NCBI RefSeq assembly: GCF_001552595.1
Contig: NZ_BCRM01000034.1
Location: 1-64,000 of the forward strand
Reading direction: 5' to 3'
DNA length: 64,000 nucleotides
DNA from: Rhodococcus erythropolis NBRC 15567
GTDB lineage: Bacteria; Actinomycetota; Actinomycetes; Mycobacteriales; Mycobacteriaceae
This document shows positions 19,548 to 28,438 of the stretch, piece by piece (positions within the stretch are counted from its first letter, which is position 1; each line of letters opens with the position of its first letter). The position numbers and the translations under genes were made by a program. Under the pieces are notes generated by a model, which saw only the letters and a program-made list of their open reading frames with translations, was not told where the DNA came from and ran no database searches.

Positions 19548-19966
19548 GACGCACCTTCTTCTTGATCGCTACGATCGACCTTCGCCGAGCGCTCCGGGTG
19601 TATCTCCCGAAGCTCACCTTCACTACGGTGATGCCCCGGCAATCCTGGTCCGGCATGCTCGGCATTGAAGACCGCATCCGTAACCAGTTGGCGCACATGG
19701 TCGTTCTCCAGACGATAGAACACCGTCGTACCATCGCGGCGCGTTCGTACCAACCTTGCCATGCGCAATTTCGCCAGGTGCTGCGACACCGAGGGCGCCG
19801 GCTTGCCGACGCGTTCCGCCAGTTCGTTCACCGAGCACTCGCGGTCTACCAATGCCCACAAAACCTGCACACGGGTTGCGTCGGCCAGCATGCGGAACAC
19901 CTCGACTACGAGGTCGACTTGATCATCGGGAAGCTTGCGGCGACAAACACCACTATCTGCGTTCAT
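19544..19966 (-). CDS. kmtR: ArsR/SmtB-family metal sensor, KmtR-like
   Basis: A 140-residue winged-helix repressor. The core EVFRMLADATRVQVLWAL...VNELAERVGKPAPSVSQHLAKLRMARLVRTRRDGTTVFYRLEN is as I recall mycobacterial KmtR (Ni/Co sensor, Rv0827c) nearly word for word. The C-terminal region carries AEHAGPG...GHHR, matching the Glu/His and His-His ligand positions described for KmtR. An ATG lies further upstream at 19984, but I chose the start at 19966 because MNADSG aligns with the MYADSG start of the mycobacterial protein. Its stop overlaps the start of the CDF exporter by 4 nt. It should repress this operon until metal binds. The 110 nt to the divergent reductase gene would hold the operator; I see no convincing palindrome there. 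Confidence 0.92.
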   Translation of the reverse strand: MNADSGVCRRKLPDDQVDLVVEVFRMLADATRVQVLWALVDRECSVNELAERVGKPAPSVSQHLAKLRMARLVRTRRDGTTVFYRLENDHVRQLVTDAVFNAEHAGPGLPGHHRSEGELREIHPERSAKVDRSDQEEGAS

Positions 19967-20075
19967 ACGTAGATAGTAGATCATGCTGGACGCCGAAGAT
20001 GACCTCTCGTCGATTCACCAGTTGTGCAAAGCTTGGCGGCAGAGCCCTTCGCCACTCGCAGACCGGGAGACAACG

Positions 20076-20501
20076 ATGAGTACCGACGATTGGAACGCAG
20101 GAATCATTGCGGAGTTTCGGGAGAACGAGGGCAAGGTAGGTGGCCCCTTCGAAGGTGCGCCCATGGTGTTGGTCCACCACACAGGACGCAAATCCGGACG
20201 CGATTTCGTGAGTCCCATGATGTATCTGGCAGACGAGCAGGATCCGAAGACCATCTACGTTTTTGCATCCAAGGCCGGTGCCCCGACCAATCCCGACTGG
20301 TACTACAACCTCGTTGCCACCGACCAGGCAGAGGTCGAGATCGGCACCGAAACATACCCGGTCTCCGTCAGCGAAGTAACCGGCGAGAAGCGTGACCGCA
20401 TCTACGACGAGCAGGCCAGTCGATACCCGGGATTTGCCGAATATGCGGAGAAGACAGCTGGGATCCGCACAATCCCGGTGGTGGCACTGACTCGCGCGTA
20501 A
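20076..20501 (+). CDS. Deazaflavin (F420)-dependent nitroreductase family protein (Ddn-like)
   Basis: 141 residues. The start ATG at 20076 has GGGAGA 6-7 nt upstream; an open frame continues upstream to 19983 but lacks a better RBS. The sequence follows the Ddn-family plan: an N-terminal helix (IIAEFRENEGKVGGPFEGAPMVLVHHTGRKSGRDFVSPMMYL), then a split beta-barrel (IYVFASKAGAPTNPDWYYNLVATDQAEVEIG). HHTGRKSG and the NPDWYYNL segment are characteristic of this group, which uses F420H2 to reduce quinones or nitro compounds. The substrate cannot be inferred. It is divergent from kmtR. Confidence 0.88.
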   Translation: MSTDDWNAGIIAEFRENEGKVGGPFEGAPMVLVHHTGRKSGRDFVSPMMYLADEQDPKTIYVFASKAGAPTNPDWYYNLVATDQAEVEIGTETYPVSVSEVTGEKRDRIYDEQASRYPGFAEYAEKTAGIRTIPVVALTRA

Positions 20502-20520
20502 ATCCAGGTAGCGCCTCCCC

Positions 20521-20542
20521 GCCGTTTCCATTCGGAAACGGC
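20521..20542 (+). terminator. Hairpin terminator between convergent genes
   Basis: Perfect 9-bp arms GCCGTTTCC / GGAAACGGC with a 4-nt loop, extendable by C/G pairs. It lies 20 nt after the Ddn-like stop and 20 nt before the end of the opposing gene. Confidence 0.6.
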
Positions 20543-20561
20543 AGGGATCGTTAGTACGGAA

Positions 20562-20948
20562 TTAGGTCGCTGAAGAGGCTTTGACCTCAGCCTTCGAATG
20601 CCGTCCGAGCAGCACGTATCCAATCCAGGATCCGACAACCACTGTCGCCGCGAGCGCCTGTACCAGGCCTTCGATACTCGCCGGATAGAACACGCCGGTG
20701 ATGTAGTGCGAGATGAATCCGGTGGACGGCAACTCCGCGATACCGGCCATTCGGCGGGCCCAGTTCTCGAGATTGGTCAGCGGGCAGTCATATCCGACCG
20801 CTATCGAACCGGCTCCCCAGACGACTGCAAGAAGGTGAAAACCGATGGTACGACGCCACTTCCACGCCACGAACCCACCCAGCACCACATAGAGGACAAA
20901 CGCGAAGTGGACGAACACCGTCACTACTTCGATGAGCCGATACACCAT
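20562..20948 (-). CDS. DUF2784 family membrane protein
   Basis: 128 residues with four predicted membrane helices (VVTVFVHFAFVLYVVLGGFV; IGFHLLAVVWGAGSIAVG; ISHYITGVFYP; LAATVVVGSWIGYVLLG). The cysteine-containing motif CPLTNLENWAR between helices 2 and 3 is the DUF2784 hallmark. The function is unknown. It stands alone between a convergent reductase and an SRPBCC gene on the same strand. Confidence 0.82.
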   Translation of the reverse strand: MVYRLIEVVTVFVHFAFVLYVVLGGFVAWKWRRTIGFHLLAVVWGAGSIAVGYDCPLTNLENWARRMAGIAELPSTGFISHYITGVFYPASIEGLVQALAATVVVGSWIGYVLLGRHSKAEVKASSAT

Positions 20949-21021
20949 CGTCGTCTCCGCTCGTGGCGCGGAAGTCCCGCAACAACCAGACTAATCCGAT
21001 GTTAGTCCTCGTAGAGGTGAT

Positions 21022-21648
21022 CTACCCGGTGTATGCAGCGGTCGTGCGAGCAGCGGCGGCTGCAGCCGCATCCGGGTCGTCGCCCGATGCGATCGCAGCT
21101 TCGGCCCACAGTTCACTGCTTCCCGCGATGAATGCCTTGGCCTCGTCGCTCGCCGACCACTCGGGTGTCTCGAGTGGCGTCGCGATCCCCAGTTCCACGT
21201 GTCGAGCCAGCCCGAGCAGTCCCATGTCCCACCCGACACCGACGGCACCTGGACCGTACTCGGCCCACCGATCCGGCGCCACGTCCGCGGCGTGTTCGAA
21301 GTCGAACAGCGTTGCACCACTGCCTTTTTCGGCGAGATTCACAGTCACATAGCTCACATCGCCGCCGTATTCCCAGGTGATGCGAAGTGTTCGAGGAGCA
21401 TCGCACGCCAAAATTTCGCCGCCGGCGTTGCCCTCGAGCTGATAGTGGCCGCCGATCCTGGCTTCTCCCCCGACCGGCATGAACCATTGGGGAATGCGGT
21501 CGAACTCGGTGATCGCCGCCCAGACCGTGCCGATGGGCGCCGCGAGGGTCCGCGACATGCGCAACGTGCGTGTTTTCGACTCGTCACCGCCGAACGGGCT
21601 CAGCTCTCGCGCTACCACCTGCAACGAATCAACCGCTCTGTCGACCAC
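21022..21648 (-). CDS. SRPBCC (START/AHSA1-like) domain protein
   Basis: 208 residues. After ~25 N-terminal residues comes a typical SRPBCC fold: SRTLAAPIGTVWAAITEFDRIPQWFMP, GGHYQLEGNAGGEILACDAPRTLRITWEYG, then SYVTVNLAEKGSGATLFDFEHAADV and a long C-terminal helix. Such proteins bind hydrophobic ligands or modulate Hsp90; the ligand here is unknown. An Ala-rich tail (DPDAAAAAAART) ends the protein. It is probably the last gene of a unit beginning with hisI (gaps of 6 and 24 nt). Confidence 0.85.
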   Translation of the reverse strand: MVDRAVDSLQVVARELSPFGGDESKTRTLRMSRTLAAPIGTVWAAITEFDRIPQWFMPVGGEARIGGHYQLEGNAGGEILACDAPRTLRITWEYGGDVSYVTVNLAEKGSGATLFDFEHAADVAPDRWAEYGPGAVGVGWDMGLLGLARHVELGIATPLETPEWSASDEAKAFIAGSSELWAEAAIASGDDPDAAAAAAARTTAAYTG

Positions 21649-21672
21649 GACGCTCCTTGGTTCAGGAAAACT

Positions 21673-21966
21673 TCAGCTCAGTCGCTGCTGTAGATGTACC
21701 GATACTTCTTCTCCAGCGGCACTCTTGCCGATCGCCTTGCAGAGCGCCACGCGCAGCGGAAGCCAGTGTGGACCGTCACCGGACGGCATCAGCGTCGCCT
21801 CGAAGGGATGTTCACCATCGAGAGTCCCGACCACCTTCACAGCGCGCCTCGTTCCCAGAAGTTCCGCCGAACCAGGCACCGTCAGAAATGTCGCAAACGC
21901 CCCGTCTTTCTCGATGGGTGAGGTGAACGAGTAATCGAGCGGTTGTGGAGTCTTGTCAGCGGCCAT
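21673..21966 (-). CDS. DUF1905 domain protein
   Basis: 97 residues. The body (DYSFTSPIEKDGAFATFLTVPG...RRAVKVVGTLDGEHPFEATLMPSGDGPHWLPLRVALCKAIG) fits the DUF1905 beta-barrel fold, with the HWLPL and ALCKAIGKSAAGEEV stretches typical of the family. No catalytic function is known. It starts 6 nt after the hisI stop, so it is likely co-transcribed. Confidence 0.82.
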   Translation of the reverse strand: MAADKTPQPLDYSFTSPIEKDGAFATFLTVPGSAELLGTRRAVKVVGTLDGEHPFEATLMPSGDGPHWLPLRVALCKAIGKSAAGEEVSVHLQQRLS

Positions 21967-21972
21967 GTCGCG

Positions 21973-22320
21973 TCACTGTTCCGCAGCGAGTAGGACGTCG
22001 GTGTCGAAACACGTGTGAGTGCCGGTGTGGCACGCGGCTCCCTCCTGATCGACGATCAGCAAGACCGAATCGCCGTCACAGTCGAGTCGCACTTCGTGGA
22101 CGTACTGGGTGTGCCCCGACGTCTCACCCTTGACCCAGTACTGCTGGCGCGAGCGCGAATAGTACGTCCCCTTACGGGTTTCCAGTGTTCGTGCGAGCGC
22201 TTCGTCGTCCATCCACGCGACCATCAGCACATCACCGGTCGACTTCTCCTGCGCAACCGCGCTGAACAGTCCGGCGTCGTTTCGCTTCAGCTTCGCCGCG
22301 ATTGCGGGATCAAGACTCAT
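21973..22320 (-). CDS. hisI: Phosphoribosyl-AMP cyclohydrolase
   Basis: 115 residues; third step of histidine biosynthesis, opening the adenine ring of phosphoribosyl-AMP. Family motifs are present: [39 protein letters not shown], the metal-binding [14 protein letters not shown], and the zinc cysteines in [13 protein letters not shown] chose the ATG at 22320 ([11 protein letters not shown]) over longer in-frame extensions, which look non-coding. In mycobacteria hisI directly follows hisF. Here it is 2.9 kb away, separated by a Usp gene, a monooxygenase and a TetR gene on mixed strands, so it needs its own promoter, probably in the 100 nt shared with the divergent usp gene. Confidence 0.95.
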   Translation of the reverse strand: MSLDPAIAAKLKRNDAGLFSAVAQEKSTGDVLMVAWMDDEALARTLETRKGTYYSRSRQQYWVKGETSGHTQYVHEVRLDCDGDSVLLIVDQEGAACHTGTHTCFDTDVLLAAEQ

Positions 22321-22421
22321 ATGACGTTTATACCTTCCACCTGTGACTTCCGTGGAATTCCCCTGCTTGGTCGCCGTAGAATGGAGGTTTCTTCGCTTCT
22401 CGCTCTGGAAGAGGATCCGAC

Positions 22422-22943
22422 ATGAACCATCAACGTCATGACGGCCCACACCCGGAGTACACCTGCCACCTCGTGAACGCGAGCACCGATCGCGTCCCGA
22501 CCCGCCACATCGTTGTCGGGATCGGCGCAGGCCTGAGCAGCAAGAATGTCGTCAGCTACGGATTGACGCTTGCCGCCAAGGAGGATTCAGCACTCCACGT
22601 CGTTCACTGCATCACGTCCGAGGACTTGCCTGTCGAAACCGACTCACCACAGTTCGAAACGCGTCTGCACGACGAGATGGTGTCGCAACGCGAACAGACA
22701 ACCTCGACACTTGCCTCGCACACGGACACCTGGACATACGACTGTACCTACGGCGACCCGGCCGGTGTCATCCTCGCGACCGCGGACAAGTACGACGCCT
22801 TCACCATCGTGATCGGATCCCCGCGAAAAGGCGCTGCCTCCGCGGTGAGCCAACTGATACACAGCTCGGTCTCTTCCCGACTGAACCGGCAGAACCGTTA
22901 TCCCGTGATATCGGTTCCGAGCGGAGTCAGATCGGCAAGATAG
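22422..22943 (+). CDS. Universal stress protein family
   Basis: 173 residues, one UspA domain after a ~28-residue leader. Features: [25 protein letters not shown] (strand 1 and helix 1), [23 protein letters not shown] and the terminal YPVISVPSG. The nucleotide-loop spacing is looser than the G-2X-G-9X-G(S/T) consensus, so ATP binding is uncertain. A good RBS (AAGAGGA) lies 6 nt before the ATG. It is divergent from hisI. Confidence 0.82.
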   Translation: MNHQRHDGPHPEYTCHLVNASTDRVPTRHIVVGIGAGLSSKNVVSYGLTLAAKEDSALHVVHCITSEDLPVETDSPQFETRLHDEMVSQREQTTSTLASHTDTWTYDCTYGDPAGVILATADKYDAFTIVIGSPRKGAASAVSQLIHSSVSSRLNRQNRYPVISVPSGVRSAR

Positions 22944-22964
22944 CCGAACACGGGGCATGCCCGC

Positions 22965-24446
22965 CTAGCTGATCGAATAATCCTCGAGCGGAAAGCGTTT
23001 CGCTTCGACAAACGCATTGTGTGTAGACGTGGGCCGCAGGATCGCCGCCTCCCCGTGCTGATTGAAGTAGTAGCTCCGCGCAGTCTGGCAACTGCCGCCG
23101 TAAAAGACGGAGTCCGCGAGGTTCGCCGTCATCCGGTCCAGGAACTCGGCGTTGGCGGTTTCGGTGACCTCGAACGTCTCCGCGCCACGCCGTTTCACCT
23201 CACCGAACAGTCGATCCATGTGCTGCATCTGGGATTCGATAGTCGTGAAGTAGGACAACCCGCTGTACGAGTACGGACTGGCGAGCGTGAGGAAATTGGG
23301 GAAGTAGGGAACCGTGACCCCCTCATAGGCCTGGAAACGGTTGTCGCGCCACCACTTACCGAGGTTTCGGCCCTCACGGCCGATAACCTCGATGGCCGGA
23401 AAGTTCACATCCCAGAGGTTGAATCCCGTTGCCAGCACCAGCGTGTCGATCTCGGTCTTGCGGCCGTCGGCCGTGACGATTCCGTCGGCAGCAATGTGGT
23501 CGATCGACGTGGTTTCGAGGTGCACGTTGTCTTTGGTGAAGGTACGGAAATAGCTGTTCGAGAACGTGGGTCGCTTGCACCCGAAGTCGTAGTCCGGTGT
23601 GAGTTGCTTGCGGAGATGCGCGTCACGGACCTGCGACCGCAGAAACGCTCGCGATGCGGCTGCAGCGCCCTTGTTCAACAGTTTGACCTGCTTGTAATGC
23701 AGGACCGCGCTGACCATGATCATTTCGAGTATCGACGAACTGACAGCGCGGGCGATTCGCTGGGTGAGCGGAATGCGCGAGAACAGCTTCTGCACTGCGC
23801 TCGGAATGGGGACGTCGATCTTGGGAACGACCCAGATCGGGGTGCGTTGGTAGACGGTCAACTCTGCGGCCTGCCGCGCCACCTCGGGGATCAACTGCAC
23901 GGCGGTGGCGCCGGTTCCGATGATTGCAGTCTTGGTGCCCGACAAGTCGTAGGAATCGTCCCAGGCGGTGGTGTGGATGATCTTGCCCGCAAATTCGTCG
24001 ATACCGGAGATGTCCGGTCGATGGGGCTGCGAGAGGAAACCCGTCGCAGTCAGGAGGTACTTGGCAGTGATGTCCGGTGCCCCCTTAACGGAGACCACCC
24101 AGTGCGAGGAATCTTCGTCCCAGAGGGCTCCGTTGACCACGGCACCGAACGTCATGTGCTTCCGCAGGTCGTACTTGTCCGCGACATGATCGGCGTACTT
24201 CTTGAGTTCGGCACCCGGTGCGAAGAGCCTGGACCAGTTCGGATTGGGCTCGAACGAATACGAGTAGGTGACCGACGCGATGTCGACAGCCAAACCGGGA
24301 TAGCGGTTGACGTGCCAGGTTCCACCCAGATCGTCCTCACGCTCGAGGATCGCCAGGTTGTCCAGGCCCATCCGCTTGAGTTGAATGGCCGCACCCATTC
24401 CGCCGAAGCCCGCCCCCACCACTACTGCGTCGTACTGCACTGCCAT
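22965..24446 (-). CDS. FAD/NADPH-dependent monooxygenase, Baeyer-Villiger type
   Basis: 493 residues. Visible: the FAD Rossmann motif VVGAGFGGMGAAIQL at the N-terminus, a GTW motif (LGGTWHVNRYPG), the Baeyer-Villiger fingerprint FxGxxxHxxxW as FAGKIIHTTAW (~residue 150), the NADP Rossmann motif IIGTGATAVQLIPEVA, and the late LVLATGFNLW motif. It should insert oxygen next to a ketone, or hydroxylate, using NADPH and FAD. The ATG at 24446 (MAVQYDAVVVG) has GAGAGGGA 6 nt upstream; a start at 24485 is possible but less likely. It is divergent from a TetR gene with a clear inverted repeat between them, so probably induced by its substrate. The substrate is unknown. Confidence 0.92.
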   Translation of the reverse strand: MAVQYDAVVVGAGFGGMGAAIQLKRMGLDNLAILEREDDLGGTWHVNRYPGLAVDIASVTYSYSFEPNPNWSRLFAPGAELKKYADHVADKYDLRKHMTFGAVVNGALWDEDSSHWVVSVKGAPDITAKYLLTATGFLSQPHRPDISGIDEFAGKIIHTTAWDDSYDLSGTKTAIIGTGATAVQLIPEVARQAAELTVYQRTPIWVVPKIDVPIPSAVQKLFSRIPLTQRIARAVSSSILEMIMVSAVLHYKQVKLLNKGAAAASRAFLRSQVRDAHLRKQLTPDYDFGCKRPTFSNSYFRTFTKDNVHLETTSIDHIAADGIVTADGRKTEIDTLVLATGFNLWDVNFPAIEVIGREGRNLGKWWRDNRFQAYEGVTVPYFPNFLTLASPYSYSGLSYFTTIESQMQHMDRLFGEVKRRGAETFEVTETANAEFLDRMTANLADSVFYGGSCQTARSYYFNQHGEAAILRPTSTHNAFVEAKRFPLEDYSIS

Positions 24447-24461
24447 CGGAGAATCCCTCTC

Positions 24462-24506
24462 ATGAACTGCACACCCATGAACCACGCACCCGTGAACTGC
24501 ACATCA
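24462..24506. repeat. Three imperfect 15-bp tandem repeats upstream of the monooxygenase
   Basis: Units atgaactgcacaccc, atgaaccacgcaccc and gtgaactgcacatca, head to tail, lie in the 5' region of the monooxygenase just before the TetR-type inverted repeat. Confidence 0.75.
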
Positions 24507-24520
24507 GAAACTGACACGTC

Positions 24521-24542
24521 ATTCCGTTATTGAGAACGGTAT
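24521..24542. promoter_or_regulatory. Probable TetR operator
   Basis: 8-nt arms ATTCCGTT and AACGGTAT (7 of 8 complementary) around a 6-nt spacer. The site lies in the 106-nt divergent region, 10 nt before the TetR start and ~75 nt before the monooxygenase start, where binding would repress both. Confidence 0.6.
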
Positions 24543-24552
24543 CATTCCAGAC

Positions 24553-25182
24553 GTGACGAAGGCCATGACCCGAGCGGAACGAAAAAAAGCGGAATTGCGC
24601 CGCGAGATCATCGACGCATCATTCGAGTGCTTCGCGGAACGCGGCTACCACGCGACCGGAATTGCCGATATCGCAACAACTCTCGGAATCGGTCACGGCA
24701 CGTTCTACCGATACTTCGAGAACAAGCGCGACATCATCGACCACGTCATCGACGATCTGATCGCAAAGATCATCAGCGCACTCGCCGTCGAAAATGCCCC
24801 TGACGCAGCAAATACGTTGGACGAGTACCGCGCCCAGGTCGGTCGCATCGCCGAAGCGCTCCCCCGCATCTTCTTCGACGACCCGCGCATTCCGCGGGTT
24901 CTGCTCTTCGAGACGACAGGCGTCGACGCCGATCTCACTGGCCGGATGCTCGATCTACTCGACCAGTCGGCATCGTTGACCGCGGCGTACCTGCATCACG
25001 GAGTCGAATGCGGCTATCTACGCGCCGACCTCGATGTCGACAACACTGCGCAGGCCGTCAACGGCATGATGCTGGCAAGTGCGATTCAAGGATTGCGAGC
25101 CGATTCGTCCGTCGACTGCACCACGCTGAACCAAGCCATCAGCCGCCTCATGTTCGACGGAATCCGCGCCGAGAACGCCTAG
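24553..25182 (+). CDS. TetR-family transcriptional regulator
   Basis: 209 residues. The N-terminal TetR HTH is clear: [54 protein letters not shown] (residues ~16-70). An all-helical ligand domain with an aromatic/aliphatic pocket follows. The start is GTG at 24553 or ATG at 24565; neither has a strong RBS. It is divergent from the monooxygenase with an inverted repeat between them, and is probably its repressor. Its 3' end overlaps the hisF stop by 4 nt, convergently. Confidence 0.92.
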   Translation: MTKAMTRAERKKAELRREIIDASFECFAERGYHATGIADIATTLGIGHGTFYRYFENKRDIIDHVIDDLIAKIISALAVENAPDAANTLDEYRAQVGRIAEALPRIFFDDPRIPRVLLFETTGVDADLTGRMLDLLDQSASLTAAYLHHGVECGYLRADLDVDNTAQAVNGMMLASAIQGLRADSSVDCTTLNQAISRLMFDGIRAENA

Positions 25183-25952
25183 CGAACGACGATTCCCTCG
25201 GCACGCATCGCATCCTTGACCTCCGGGATGCTCAGATCGCCGAAGTGGAAGACACTTGCTGCGAGAACTGCGTCTGCGCCCGCTTCGACTGCCGGGGCAA
25301 AGTGCTCGACCAGGCCGGCACCGCCACTGGCGATCACCGGTACGTGGACTGCTGCCCGGACAGCGCGGATCATCAGAAGGTCGAAGCCCGCTTTGGTGCC
25401 GTCGGCGTCCATCGAGTTGAGCAGGATCTCCCCCACTCCCAACTCGGCACCACGCTCGGCCCACTCGACAGCGTCGATGCCCGTGCCGCGCTTGCCCCCG
25501 TGCGTGGTGACCTCCCACCCCGACGGTGTGTCCGGCTGCCCCTGCGGAACGGTGCGGGCGTCGACCGAGAGGACGATGCACTGCGAGCCGAAACGCTCAC
25601 TCAGTTCCTTGAGCAGTTCCGGGCGCGCAATCGCCGCGGTGTTGACGCTGACCTTGTCTGCACCGGCACGCAGCAGACGATCGACGTCCGCGACCGTGCG
25701 CACTCCACCGCCGACGGTCAGAGGAATGAAAACCTGCTCGGCAGTACGACTTACGACGTCGAGCATCGTGCCACGATCCGACGTGGAGGCGGTGACGTCC
25801 AGGAAGGTCAGTTCGTCGGCGCCCTGAGCGTCGTACGCTGCCGCGAGTTCCACGGGATCTCCGGCGTCGCGAAGATTCTCGAAGTTGACACCCTTGACCA
25901 CTCGTCCGGCGTCGACGTCGAGGCACGGAATCACACGAACTGCGAGGGTCAT
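25179..25952 (-). CDS. hisF: Imidazole glycerol phosphate synthase, cyclase subunit
   Basis: 257 residues, (beta/alpha)8 barrel. With HisH it makes imidazole glycerol phosphate and AICAR from PRFAR and ammonia. Motifs: [20 protein letters not shown] with the catalytic Asp at the N-terminus, [22 protein letters not shown], the second catalytic Asp in [10 protein letters not shown], and VIASGGAG. The start overlaps the impA stop by 4 nt (ATGA). It is the last gene of the contiguous his operon here. Confidence 0.97.
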   Translation of the reverse strand: MTLAVRVIPCLDVDAGRVVKGVNFENLRDAGDPVELAAAYDAQGADELTFLDVTASTSDRGTMLDVVSRTAEQVFIPLTVGGGVRTVADVDRLLRAGADKVSVNTAAIARPELLKELSERFGSQCIVLSVDARTVPQGQPDTPSGWEVTTHGGKRGTGIDAVEWAERGAELGVGEILLNSMDADGTKAGFDLLMIRAVRAAVHVPVIASGGAGLVEHFAPAVEAGADAVLAASVFHFGDLSIPEVKDAMRAEGIVVR

Positions 25953-26782
25953 GACTGTGGTCCTCCTGAGGACGAAGCGCGCGGATCACCGAGCGCGTTG
26001 AGGATATCGAGAATCTCACCGTGGATGCCCGGGGCGGCAGCGAGCACCGACTCCGATTCTACGGTCCACGAGTTGCCGGCCAGATCGGTGACCACCCCGC
26101 CCGCACCGCGAACGAGAGCGACCCCGGCCGCGTTGTCCCACGCGTTGCGGCCGTAGACGATCGCTCCGCCCAGGATGCCGGCCGCCGTGAAAGCGAGATC
26201 GACTCCGGTGGAGCCGTGTATCCGGATCCGCGAGGACACTTTGCTGATCTCGGCGAGGAGGTCGAGACGGAAACTGCCGGGGATCCGGCCGCGACTGTTG
26301 ACGTTGAGGGCACCCAATCCGACGATCGACGACGCCAGATCGGTTGGCTCCAGCGGCGGTACGGCGATTCCGTTGACCAACAACGGACCGCCGGCACGAG
26401 TGGCGTACGTGTGACCGATCAACGGAAGCCAGGTCAATCCGAGTACCGGGACACCATCGTCGAGAAGCGCCAACAGTGTTCCGGCAGTGGGCAATCCGGC
26501 CGAGTAGTTGAAAGTACCGTCGACGGGGTCGAGAACCCAGACGAGCCCCGAACCGACGTCTGGGCCGCCGAATTCCTCGCCGTGCACCTCGATGCCGGTC
26601 TGCTCGAACAACTCCGCGGTCAACCGCTTCTCGAGCGCAAGATCGACCTCGGTGGCAAAATCACCCCAGCCCTTGCGGACCGCACTCGGGGCGCCGACAC
26701 CGGCGACGAACTGATCGTGGACGCCATCGAGAAGCCGACCCGCAATCGCGAGAAGTTCGTCGAGGTCACGCGTCGGAGTCAT
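25949..26782 (-). CDS. impA: Inositol-monophosphatase family phosphatase in the his operon (ImpA-like)
   Basis: 277 residues, Mg-dependent phosphatase fold. Motifs: [21 protein letters not shown] (metal Glu), [15 protein letters not shown] (the DPxDGT metal site) and [15 protein letters not shown]. It lies between hisA and hisF, exactly as impA (Rv1604) does in mycobacteria. The place in the operon invites a role as histidinol-phosphate phosphatase, but I see nothing that decides between that and inositol phosphate. It starts 9 nt after the hisA stop. Confidence 0.9.
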   Translation of the reverse strand: MTPTRDLDELLAIAGRLLDGVHDQFVAGVGAPSAVRKGWGDFATEVDLALEKRLTAELFEQTGIEVHGEEFGGPDVGSGLVWVLDPVDGTFNYSAGLPTAGTLLALLDDGVPVLGLTWLPLIGHTYATRAGGPLLVNGIAVPPLEPTDLASSIVGLGALNVNSRGRIPGSFRLDLLAEISKVSSRIRIHGSTGVDLAFTAAGILGGAIVYGRNAWDNAAGVALVRGAGGVVTDLAGNSWTVESESVLAAAPGIHGEILDILNALGDPRASSSGGPQS

Positions 26783-26791
26783 CTGGAAAAT

Positions 26792-27526
26792 CTATCCGGA
26801 AACTGCTGCCAGCGCTTCGGGGAGAGTGAAGCGACCGGCATACAGCGCCTTGCCCACGATCGCGCCCTCGACACCCTGATCAACCAGGCTGGAAATGGCG
26901 AGCAGATCCTCGATGGTCGACACACCACCGGAGGCGACGACGTGAGCGTCGGTGACAGCGCAGACCTGACTGAGAAGTTCGAGGTTGGGACCGGTGAGTG
27001 TGCCGTCTTTGGAGACGTCTGTGACGACGTAACGGGTGCAGCCGTCGCGATCGAGACGGGCCAGGGTCTCCCACAGATCGCCGCCGTCGGTGACCCAGCC
27101 GCGCCCACGGGTGCGGTACTGGCCGTCGACCAGACGAACGTCGAGTCCGACGGCGATCTTGTCGCCGTACTTGGCCAATGCACGGGCACACCACTCGGGA
27201 TCTTCGATAGCGGCGGTTCCGAGATTGACGCGGGCACAGCCGGTGGCCAGTGCAGCTTCCAGGGAAGCGTCGTCGCGGATTCCTCCGGAGAGTTCCACCT
27301 TGACCGTCAGGTCGCCGACGACGCCTGCCAGCAGTTCGCTGTTGGACCCACGCCCGAAAGCGGCGTCGAGGTCGACAAGATGCACCCATTCGGCACCGTC
27401 GTTCTGCCACGCAAGAGCAGCGTCGCGGGGCGACCCGTAACCGGTCTCACTTCCCGCCTCTCCTTGCACGAGGCGAACAGCTTCACCGTTGACAACATCT
27501 ACAGCAGGCAAAAGGACCAGGCTCAC
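26792..27526 (-). CDS. priA: PriA: bifunctional HisA/TrpF phosphoribosyl isomerase
   Basis: 244 residues, (beta/alpha)8 barrel. It isomerises ProFAR in histidine synthesis and, in actinobacteria, usually also PRA in tryptophan synthesis. Motifs: [21 protein letters not shown] (catalytic Asp), [34 protein letters not shown], the second Asp in [15 protein letters not shown], and VVASGGVST. The start is GTG at 27526 ([10 protein letters not shown]); the frame is open further upstream but that part overlaps the preceding small membrane gene. Whether TrpF activity is needed depends on a trpF gene elsewhere. Confidence 0.95.
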   Translation of the reverse strand: MSLVLLPAVDVVNGEAVRLVQGEAGSETGYGSPRDAALAWQNDGAEWVHLVDLDAAFGRGSNSELLAGVVGDLTVKVELSGGIRDDASLEAALATGCARVNLGTAAIEDPEWCARALAKYGDKIAVGLDVRLVDGQYRTRGRGWVTDGGDLWETLARLDRDGCTRYVVTDVSKDGTLTGPNLELLSQVCAVTDAHVVASGGVSTIEDLLAISSLVDQGVEGAIVGKALYAGRFTLPEALAAVSG

Positions 27527-27545
27527 GTGCGGTAACCCTAGTAGG

Positions 27546-27797
27546 TCAGGACCTCGAACCGTCTTCCGGGTCACCGAACGCTTTTCGGGTCATCCGCTTG
27601 GATACGACGCCCATTGCCGCGATCGCAGCAACGACCCCCACGAGACCGATCGCGAGACCGACACCCGGCGAGGGTTTGAGCACGACGATGACGACGGTGG
27701 CGACCGCCAACGCAGCCACAGCGGCGCCGAGCGAGAACAACGCCAGACGAGCGAGGGAAAAGTCGTCGCCACGGTTCGGGCCGGAACTCCCGGTCAC
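27546..27797 (-). CDS. Small two-helix membrane protein in the his operon (83 aa)
   Basis: The GTG start overlaps the hisH stop (GTGA, 27794-27797). A short polar N-terminus ([17 protein letters not shown]) is followed by two hydrophobic helices ([41 protein letters not shown]) and a basic tail ([10 protein letters not shown]). It is clearly coupled to hisH translation. I do not recognise a function; the position between hisH and hisA and the overlap support a real gene. Confidence 0.75.
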   Translation of the reverse strand: MTGSSGPNRGDDFSLARLALFSLGAAVAALAVATVVIVVLKPSPGVGLAIGLVGVVAAIAAMGVVSKRMTRKAFGDPEDGSRS

Positions 27798-28429
27798 AAA
27801 CTCTGCACCCAGTTGCTCAGCAACTCGGCGCCTGCGTCGCCGGATTTCTCGGGGTGGAACTGCGTTGCCGACAACGCACCGTTCTCGACGGCAGCGAGGA
27901 ACTTTCCGCCGTGATCTGCCCACGTCAGCTTCGGAGGTGCGATGTGCTCGGACGGCGCGAGTTCCCAACTCTGCACACCGTACGAGTGAACGAAGTAGAA
28001 GCGGGTGTCGGCGTCGATACCCTTGAACAGCGTGCTCGACTCCGGAGCCTCCACGGTGTTCCAGCCCATGTGCGGCAAAACCTCTGCTTGCAGCCTCTCG
28101 ACGGTGCCAGGCCATTCGCCGCAGCCCTCCGCCTCGACACCGAATTCGACTCCCCTGTCGAACAGAATCTGCATGCCGACGCAGATACCCAGCACCGGTC
28201 GGCCACCGGCCAAGCGTCTACCGATGATTCGGTCACCCTGCACTGCGCGCAGACCTTCCATGCAGGCCGCGAACGCACCGACGCCGGGCACCACCAGACC
28301 GTCGGCCGCCAATGCAACCTTCATATCGTTGGTCACCTCCACCTGCGCCCCGGTGCGCGCCAGTGCGCGAGTAGCCGAATGCAGGTTGCCGGAGCCGTAA
28401 TCGAGTACAGCAATCGTGGAAGCGCTCAT
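27794..28429 (-). CDS. hisH: Imidazole glycerol phosphate synthase, glutamine amidotransferase subunit
   Basis: 211 residues, class I amidotransferase that supplies ammonia to HisF. Motifs: [34 protein letters not shown], the nucleophile Cys in [14 protein letters not shown], and the catalytic His and Glu in [13 protein letters not shown]. It is 9 nt downstream of the MFS gene and overlaps the next small gene by 4 nt. Confidence 0.97.
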   Translation of the reverse strand: MSASTIAVLDYGSGNLHSATRALARTGAQVEVTNDMKVALAADGLVVPGVGAFAACMEGLRAVQGDRIIGRRLAGGRPVLGICVGMQILFDRGVEFGVEAEGCGEWPGTVERLQAEVLPHMGWNTVEAPESSTLFKGIDADTRFYFVHSYGVQSWELAPSEHIAPPKLTWADHGGKFLAAVENGALSATQFHPEKSGDAGAELLSNWVQSL

Positions 28430-28438
28430 GCCCCAACT

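Noticed and set aside
23019-24533. A 504-codon open frame on the plus strand opposite the monooxygenase
   Set aside because: It is the antisense of a gene with clear FAD, NADP and Baeyer-Villiger motifs, and its protein is Arg/Val/Asp-rich with no recognisable domain. Similar frames opposite hisD (31564-32919), hisA/impA (26021-27535) and within the arabinosyltransferase gene (34494-35603) were dropped for the same reason.
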